NCBI GenBank assembly: GCA_011389745.1
Contig: JAABTQ010000006.1
Coordinates: 62,001-126,000, forward strand
DNA from: Desulfobacteraceae bacterium
Lineage (GTDB): Bacteria; Desulfobacterota; Desulfobacteria; Desulfobacterales; SKZT01
Reading direction: 5' to 3'
DNA length: 64,000 nucleotides
Each line of letters starts with the position of its first letter. The stretch's first letter is position 1. The notes beneath the pieces are model-generated. The model was not told the DNA's origin, did no database searches, and saw only the letters and a program-made list of their open reading frames with translations. A program made the position numbers and the translations under genes. Positions 59,025 through 64,000 of the stretch are shown piece by piece.

Positions 59025-59649
59025 TTGTTGTTTCCTTTTTATGTGGTCTTTTAAGCACAATCTCTATACCATCGCACGGAATCAGACTGCTAAGATGCAA
59101 TTCGTAAAACTCTTTCATAAAACGACAACTGTTGACCAGAAGACCGAACATTTTTTTTAAATGCCTCGAAATCCAGAATGGAGTTTTAAAACTCAGCCTG
59201 ATTGTAAGAATTTCGAGCCTGATGTCTGTGTAAAAAACTGGGACTTTTCTTTTTAATTGCTTAACAGGGTCGACAAAATAGTAAAAAGAATACAATCCGA
59301 AAAATCGTTTGTGCGTATAATCGGAATAGAAGTAAGGATTGGAAAAATGCGGAACAAAGATGTAGGCTTTTCCATTGTCTTTCAATACCCGAAGCATTTC
59401 ACGCAAAAGGTTTTCAAAGTTTTCAATATGCTCAAGGACACTTCTGCAATATAAACTTTCAACACACTTATCCGGTAGAAACCCAAGCCCATTTTCAATG
59501 TCCGCAACAATATCGATATTTTCAAGATCAACTTTGTCAACAGTAATCACCGATGCATCCCGCCGCTTTTTGCCTGAGCCGATTTCCACAGCAATACGCC
59601 GGCCGCTTGAAAGCCTTTTTTCAAGATCAATCTTTATTTTCGTGACCAT
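58999..59649 (-). CDS. Class I SAM-dependent methyltransferase
   Basis: 216 residues. Motif I VEIGSGKKRR, an acidic VDKVDL, the core LYCRSVLEHIENFENLLREMLRVLKDNGKAYIFVPH and a PYFYSDYTHKRFF segment identify a methyltransferase of the type that modifies sugar or lipid head groups. It overlaps the glycosyltransferase gene, so the two work together. Substrate unknown. Confidence 0.82.
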   Translation of the reverse strand: MVTKIKIDLEKRLSSGRRIAVEIGSGKKRRDASVITVDKVDLENIDIVADIENGLGFLPDKCVESLYCRSVLEHIENFENLLREMLRVLKDNGKAYIFVPHFSNPYFYSDYTHKRFFGLYSFYYFVDPVKQLKRKVPVFYTDIRLEILTIRLSFKTPFWISRHLKKMFGLLVNSCRFMKEFYELHLSSLIPCDGIEIVLKRPHKKETTIETSDHQQ

Positions 59650-59830
59650 TACTCTTTACTGACTCCTTGTCATTGGTTTGAAACTATCTTATTTTAGAGT
59701 CACTATGCAAAATTAACCCCACTTTATAACAAACAAAATCACAACTGGCAAAATTAAATTCCCGTTATTTCCTTTTTTCCCTTGACCTGATAAATATGAA
59801 GTGCTTAGCATGGCTTCCGTCAATTTTATT

Positions 59831-59862
59831 GATTTAACGATGTAAGGATTTAACGATTTAAG
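59831..59862 (+). repeat. Short tandem duplication upstream of a glycosyltransferase gene
   Basis: GATTTAACGATGTAAG and GATTTAACGATTTAAG, 16 bases each, differ at one base and lie directly before the ribosome-binding region of the gene at 59873. Confidence 0.6.
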
Positions 59863-59872
59863 GTAGGATGAA

Positions 59873-61003
59873 TTGAAAATCGCACTGGTTTGCCGTCATT
59901 TTACACTGAAAAAAGGCGGCCTTGAAAAATACACCGTGTTTTTAAGCCGTGCATTGCTTAGCAAAGGCCATGAAGTGCATGTCTTTTCCAATACATTTAT
60001 GGAAGAACCCAACGTGGTTTTTCATCATATACCTGTTATCCGGCTTTCACTGCCCGTGAAGAACCTTTCTTTTGCCTACTTACTGGAAAAACGCCTTCAA
60101 AAAGAAACATTCGATATCATCCACAGCATGGAACGTACCTTTTATCAGGATATATTCAGAGTCTCCGACGGAATCAACCCGGTGCAGATTCAACAGCGAT
60201 ACCCTAATCCGACAATACGCCGAATTAAAGCCATCGGGCCACGACGTCTGGTGTTGACATATCTTGAAAAAAAAATTTTTCTAAAAAATGGATGCCGTGT
60301 CGTTATGACTAATTCGAAACTGATCCGACAAAATATCCTTGATCATTACAAGATCAATCCTGATAAAATTGACGTTATTTATAACGGTGTTGATACGGAT
60401 CGTTTTTTTCCAGGTCTTAGAAAATCTTTCAGGGATCCTGTAAGGGCATCACTTAATATTATGCCTGAAGAAATTGCACTGCTTTTTATCTCCAACGACT
60501 TTAAACTCAAGCAGCTTTTTTTAATTCTTCGGGCTGTTGCGATTTTAAAGGATGTTTCTTTCAAGCTGATAGTGATCGGCTCCGATAATCCGGCTCCCTA
60601 TCAGCGATGGGCCGAAACGCATGGGCTTAAAAATCAGGTTTTGTTTTTAGGCCCGCAAAAAAAGATTGAAAAATATTATGCGGCATCAGATATTTTCGTG
60701 TTACCGACACTTTACGATGCCTTCGCCAACGTCTGTCTTGAAGCCATGGCCGGCGGACTTCCCGTGCTGACCACGAATACCAACGGAGCTGCCGAACTTA
60801 TTTGCGATGGAATGCAAGGCTACGTGCTAAAAACCTCGGATGCTCATGAACTGGCCAACCGTCTGGCCCAAATGAGACCGGTTTCGGAAAGGTACCGTAT
60901 GGGCATGAAAGCAGCGCAAACTGCATCAGCTTTTACATTGGATAAACACTTATCGGAATTGCTAAGCCTCTATGACCGAATTCGTTTCAAAAAGCTCTCT
61001 TAA
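59873..61003 (+). CDS. Glycosyltransferase family 4
   Basis: 376 residues from TTG 59873 (AAGGTAGG upstream). GGLEKYTVFLSRAL, the linker YNGVDTDRFFPG and the C-terminal DIFVLPTLYDAFANVCLEAMAGGLPVLTTNTNGAAEL are the GT4 N- and C-domain signatures, with the EX7E pair in the last stretch. It builds LPS core or capsule sugar. It overlaps the kinase gene by 32 bases. Confidence 0.92.
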   Translation: MKIALVCRHFTLKKGGLEKYTVFLSRALLSKGHEVHVFSNTFMEEPNVVFHHIPVIRLSLPVKNLSFAYLLEKRLQKETFDIIHSMERTFYQDIFRVSDGINPVQIQQRYPNPTIRRIKAIGPRRLVLTYLEKKIFLKNGCRVVMTNSKLIRQNILDHYKINPDKIDVIYNGVDTDRFFPGLRKSFRDPVRASLNIMPEEIALLFISNDFKLKQLFLILRAVAILKDVSFKLIVIGSDNPAPYQRWAETHGLKNQVLFLGPQKKIEKYYAASDIFVLPTLYDAFANVCLEAMAGGLPVLTTNTNGAAELICDGMQGYVLKTSDAHELANRLAQMRPVSERYRMGMKAAQTASAFTLDKHLSELLSLYDRIRFKKLS

Positions 61004-61880
61004 GGTAGAAAAATTTCAAAGCCCCATCAAGCTTGTGCGATTAAATGACATCCTGATAAATCCGGATTATCAAAATCAGCTCGCCCAACTCAACCTTACC
61101 AGTTTTGATCTCATCTGGAATTTCGGCGGGGGCAATACTTTCAAAAAAATCCCGGCAAGGTCGGTCACCCGGATCGACTTTGAACAAAACGGCATTGGAA
61201 ACGCCTTCTACCTAAAACGCCATAACCCTGAAAAAGTCAAAAGGAGTCGCCGATACTTTCTAAAGCCTTCCCAAAATGGACTATCTCAAGGGCAGCTGGA
61301 ATTAAAAAATATTATTGAATTTCGCAATCATGACCTGGCCACCGTTATCCCTGTTGCTGCCGGTGAAAAAAAAGTCGATTCTTACTGTGTCATCTCCTTT
61401 TTAATTACTGAAGACTTTTCACCCTTTATTTCTTTAGAATGGATTTTATTTAACCGGCCGGAATTTTTCACCGGTAAAAAAGGTGAATTGCGAAAAAGAA
61501 TTCTACTTGAAAAAATAGGATACTTTGCCCGGAAAATGCACGATGCTGGTTTTAATCATAAGGATTTCAATGCGACGCACATTCTTTTATATTATCCGAA
61601 ACCAGATATCGAAGCACCCGAACTAGCACTATTTGACCTTCAGAGGGTTGATCGAAAAAATATTTTGAGTTTTAGATGGGTCATCAAAAGCCTTGCGGAA
61701 ATTAATTACACGCTGTTGGATGAATATTTTACAAAAGAGGACCGGCATTATCTGTTTCTGGCATATAAAGGTGGTCTGCAACCAAGCTATTACGGTCGGT
61801 TTCAGCAATGGTGGATCAGACGAAAAACCTCACGTATCGCACGGCACACAAAAAATATCATCAAAAAACGGCAATTCTGA
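60972..61880 (+). CDS. LPS kinase-like (InaA/WaaP type) protein
   Basis: 302 residues. The kinase fold is divergent: a catalytic-loop GFNHKDFNATHILL (HxD then N) and LALFDLQRVD in place of DFG. Family members phosphorylate heptose or Kdo of LPS. It lies in the glycosyltransferase operon, before a second kinase-like gene; the stop-start overlap with GT4 supports coupling. The ATG 60972 is plausible but lacks a strong ribosome-binding site. Confidence 0.82.
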   Translation: MTEFVSKSSLKVEKFQSPIKLVRLNDILINPDYQNQLAQLNLTSFDLIWNFGGGNTFKKIPARSVTRIDFEQNGIGNAFYLKRHNPEKVKRSRRYFLKPSQNGLSQGQLELKNIIEFRNHDLATVIPVAAGEKKVDSYCVISFLITEDFSPFISLEWILFNRPEFFTGKKGELRKRILLEKIGYFARKMHDAGFNHKDFNATHILLYYPKPDIEAPELALFDLQRVDRKNILSFRWVIKSLAEINYTLLDEYFTKEDRHYLFLAYKGGLQPSYYGRFQQWWIRRKTSRIARHTKNIIKKRQF

Positions 61881-61977
61881 AAATGATCATTTCTAAAATT
61901 ATCGAATTTAATGCATTGGTGAACTTCACAAACAAAATCACCTCCTATAAAAACAATCTAAAAAAGTTAAATAAATC

Positions 61978-62781
61978 ATGCGGTTGATTCATCACCTTTT
62001 GAAAGAAAAAATTGTTTGCATGACCCGGGACACGAAAATCAAACTGTCACCGGCCAGATGGCTATTGGTTTTATCGAATGCCTTCAACTCTCCCGTAAAA
62101 ATCATAAAAGAAAACAACATAAAACGGACGGTCAGAACTTTTCTTGCTCCCTGGGGTGAAATCTGTCTTCAGGATCTTAAATGCGGAATCAAAAGACAGG
62201 CCCTTTCTCCTTTCCGATTTTCCCGGGGCAAGCGAGTCTGGAACCACAGTCTTTTGCTACTCCAAAATAAGTTTCCCATCACAGAACCCTTACTTTATCT
62301 GGAAATAAAAAACGGGCCTTTTGTCACACGCACTTTTACCGTGACAAGATGGATAGATAGTACCAATCTCGGAAAAACAGCCGGAGAAAAACATCTGGTA
62401 TCTGAAAACTTTTTACTTGGACTGCTCAAAGAGTCGGCTGAACTGGTCGCCAGGCTTCACAGCATGGGTTTTGTTCATATGGATTTAAAATGGGGCAATT
62501 TTTTATGGATACCGTCACAACAGGGGCGTATCATCCTGACCGATCTGGATCACATTGAAAAATCAGGCGCCGCTGAAAAGCAGGGTAAGGATCTGGCAAG
62601 ATTTATTCTTTCAGCCCTGGAATATCAGATGGGATGGGAGGTTGCCGAATCTCTTGTCGACTGTTACTTTGACAGCCGAAAGGTTCGCCCGGCTGGTCTT
62701 GAAAACAGCCTGGCCAAACGCATTGACAGAAAAAAAAGCAAATATGAAAACCGCCATCAATTCAATATTGCAAAACAATAG
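61978..62781 (+). CDS. Second LPS kinase-like protein
   Basis: 267 residues, different in sequence from the previous gene. RLHSMGFVHMDLKWGNFLW is the catalytic loop (HxDxxxxN) and IILTDLDHIE the metal motif. It probably adds another phosphate or phosphoethanolamine-like group to the LPS core; inference. Preceded by a 97-base gap with nothing recognised. Confidence 0.82.
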   Translation: MRLIHHLLKEKIVCMTRDTKIKLSPARWLLVLSNAFNSPVKIIKENNIKRTVRTFLAPWGEICLQDLKCGIKRQALSPFRFSRGKRVWNHSLLLLQNKFPITEPLLYLEIKNGPFVTRTFTVTRWIDSTNLGKTAGEKHLVSENFLLGLLKESAELVARLHSMGFVHMDLKWGNFLWIPSQQGRIILTDLDHIEKSGAAEKQGKDLARFILSALEYQMGWEVAESLVDCYFDSRKVRPAGLENSLAKRIDRKKSKYENRHQFNIAKQ

Positions 62782-62829
62782 CATACTGTAAATCAACCAC
62801 GATACGCACAAAAGGAAAAAAAAAGAGTT

Positions 62830-64000
62830 ATGATGTTACCAAACGGTTCCCGAAACGCCTTAACACCCGGTGTTCACACATGGAAACTGTCATATGGTGC
62901 AATTGGAACTGTTTTATTAGGCTTTTTGATGAGAGTCTATTTGTTTGCCTTCAACCCTACCATCAGTCCCGACGGGTTTCTTTACATTCAACAAGCAAAA
63001 GCTCTATATTTCGGTCTTTTCGACCAGGTTCTGGCCTGTTACATGTATCTGGCACCTTACCCTATTTTGGTAGCCCTTGTTTACCCCGTCCTGGGAGACT
63101 GGGTGGTTGGTGCACAGTGGGTCAATATTTTTTTCAGTACACTGACCATCATTCCTTTTTACTGGTTGTTGAGACGATTTTTTGGGGATATGACGGCATG
63201 GATCACCTTGATGGTTTTCGCCCTTCTGCCGGAATATGTTTCGTTAAGCCGGGATGTGCTTAGAGATCCTACATTCTGGTTTTTTTCCGTCAGCGGACTC
63301 TACCTTTTCATTCTCCATATGGAAAAAAGGAGTTTTAAATGGCTTTTGTTGAGCAGTGTCTGTTTAACCATCGGTGCGTGGGCCCGAATTGAGGCTACTC
63401 TTTTTATTATTGTCTCGATCGTATTTCTATTGTTTCTAAATAAAACTTACCGCTGGAAAGACATGTTTTTTTTTCTGGTACCATATATTGCAATTGCAGC
63501 CACAAGCATCATACTGGCTCATTTTCGGGCCATTGATCTGATAGAACTTTTAAAGCCGCAGCGACTACTTAGCCTGCCCTTAGGCGTTATCTCCAATTAC
63601 GACGCATTGCGGGAACAACTCTATAAGTTGTATAACACCGAATTGATTACAGTTAGTCCATATTTTATTCCGCAAGTCCGTAAAATTCTCTGGTTCATCC
63701 CATTGGGAACGCTGCTGGCCCAACTGGCCGAGACGCTTTTATTTCTTTTTTTCATCCTGTTGTTTGTCGGCATGGTGTTCTGGACGAAACGGTTGAAAAC
63801 AGACCGTCGAGTGCTTTATCTGTGGATTCTCTCCATTATGAGTCTGGCCCTGCTTTACGTTCAAATAATTTACTACTGGCATTTTAATAGCCGCTTTCTT
63901 GCGGTGTTTTTGTTTCCCTCCTTTATTTTCATTGGTACCGGCATTAAACGGTTAACCACATTTTTTTCATCCCGTTTCCAACTACGGAACAATCTTGAAT
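62830..64000 (+). CDS. Membrane glycosyltransferase, GT39-like (runs off right edge)
   Basis: At least 390 residues from ATG 62830 (62833 is an adjacent ATG), very hydrophobic with many membrane helices. The first loop NPTISPDGFLYIQQAKAL carries the acidic residue typical of GT39/ArnT-type lipid-linked sugar transferases, and LPEYVSLSRDVLRDPTFWFF the second. It moves a sugar from a polyprenyl carrier on the periplasmic side. The C-terminus is outside the window. Confidence 0.82.
   Translation, partial: MMLPNGSRNALTPGVHTWKLSYGAIGTVLLGFLMRVYLFAFNPTISPDGFLYIQQAKALYFGLFDQVLACYMYLAPYPILVALVYPVLGDWVVGAQWVNIFFSTLTIIPFYWLLRRFFGDMTAWITLMVFALLPEYVSLSRDVLRDPTFWFFSVSGLYLFILHMEKRSFKWLLLSSVCLTIGAWARIEATLFIIVSIVFLLFLNKTYRWKDMFFFLVPYIAIAATSIILAHFRAIDLIELLKPQRLLSLPLGVISNYDALREQLYKLYNTELITVSPYFIPQVRKILWFIPLGTLLAQLAETLLFLFFILLFVGMVFWTKRLKTDRRVLYLWILSIMSLALLYVQIIYYWHFNSRFLAVFLFPSFIFIGTGIKRLTTFFSSRFQLRNNLE

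Overview
The window is a bacterial chromosome segment of moderate G+C (mid-40s by eye, not computed) that most resembles an anaerobic, Gram-negative Desulfobacterota (sulfate-reducer type, Desulfobacterales-like). The evidence is heptose/LPS genes, LolA-like and lipoprotein genes, many sensor kinases and response regulators including an NtrC-type sigma-54 activator, several B12-binding or stand-alone radical SAM enzymes, a di-heme c-type cytochrome, and small families common in that phylum (a DUF6485-like Cys-rich protein, DUF4416, DUF370/RemA, YicC). The species assignment is inference.

Region 1 (1-9057) is a lipid or polyene biosynthesis locus built on type II fatty-acid/polyketide logic, in two divergent arms around a palindromic control region near 5.1 kb. 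The minus arm reads ACP, fused ketosynthase/chain-length-factor, B12-radical SAM, FabZ/ApeI-like hotdog protein, second ACP, and a radical SAM gene cut by the window edge. The plus arm reads ApeP-like dehydratase, FabG reductase, LolA-like carrier, lipoprotein, and B12-radical SAM. It is organised like aryl-polyene (APE) loci but enriched in radical SAM enzymes. It is the best candidate here for an undescribed pathway. A histidine kinase/NtrC pair follows (9.1-12.4 kb).

Region 2 (12.4-28.1 kb) is mixed housekeeping: a PA14-like lipoprotein, TatA, a HicBA toxin-antitoxin pair, a core MetE-like protein with a MoxR/VWA pair, TatD and a methyltransferase, a di-heme cytochrome, a GntR-trpB-trpA-radical SAM operon, and transketolase. 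Region 3 (28.1-30.2 kb) is an accessory scar: a MITE-like element, a GDT1-family transporter, remnants of a restriction gene and a HepT toxin beside an intact nucleotidyltransferase, and dispersed repeats.

Region 4 (30.2-40.1 kb) has CTP synthase, enolase, heptosyltransferase, a response regulator, a U32 peptidase-family protein, a PAS-LuxR regulator and a very divergent GalT/HIT-like protein. Region 5 (40.1-48 kb) is a signalling block: cytidylate kinase-like protein, universal stress protein, response regulator, hybrid kinase and a kinase with an N-terminal Rossmann-like domain, followed by an NhaD-type antiporter. Region 6 (48-58 kb) holds small conserved proteins, the ATP synthase Fo genes atpZ-I-B-E, PgeF, RfaE2, isocitrate dehydrogenase, RlmB, Gmk, RemA, YicC, DUF4416 and Trm112. 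Region 7 (58-64 kb) is an envelope polysaccharide/LPS cluster of glycosyltransferases, a methyltransferase, two LPS-kinase-like proteins and a GT39-like membrane glycosyltransferase that runs off the right edge. No rRNA, tRNA or CRISPR array was seen.
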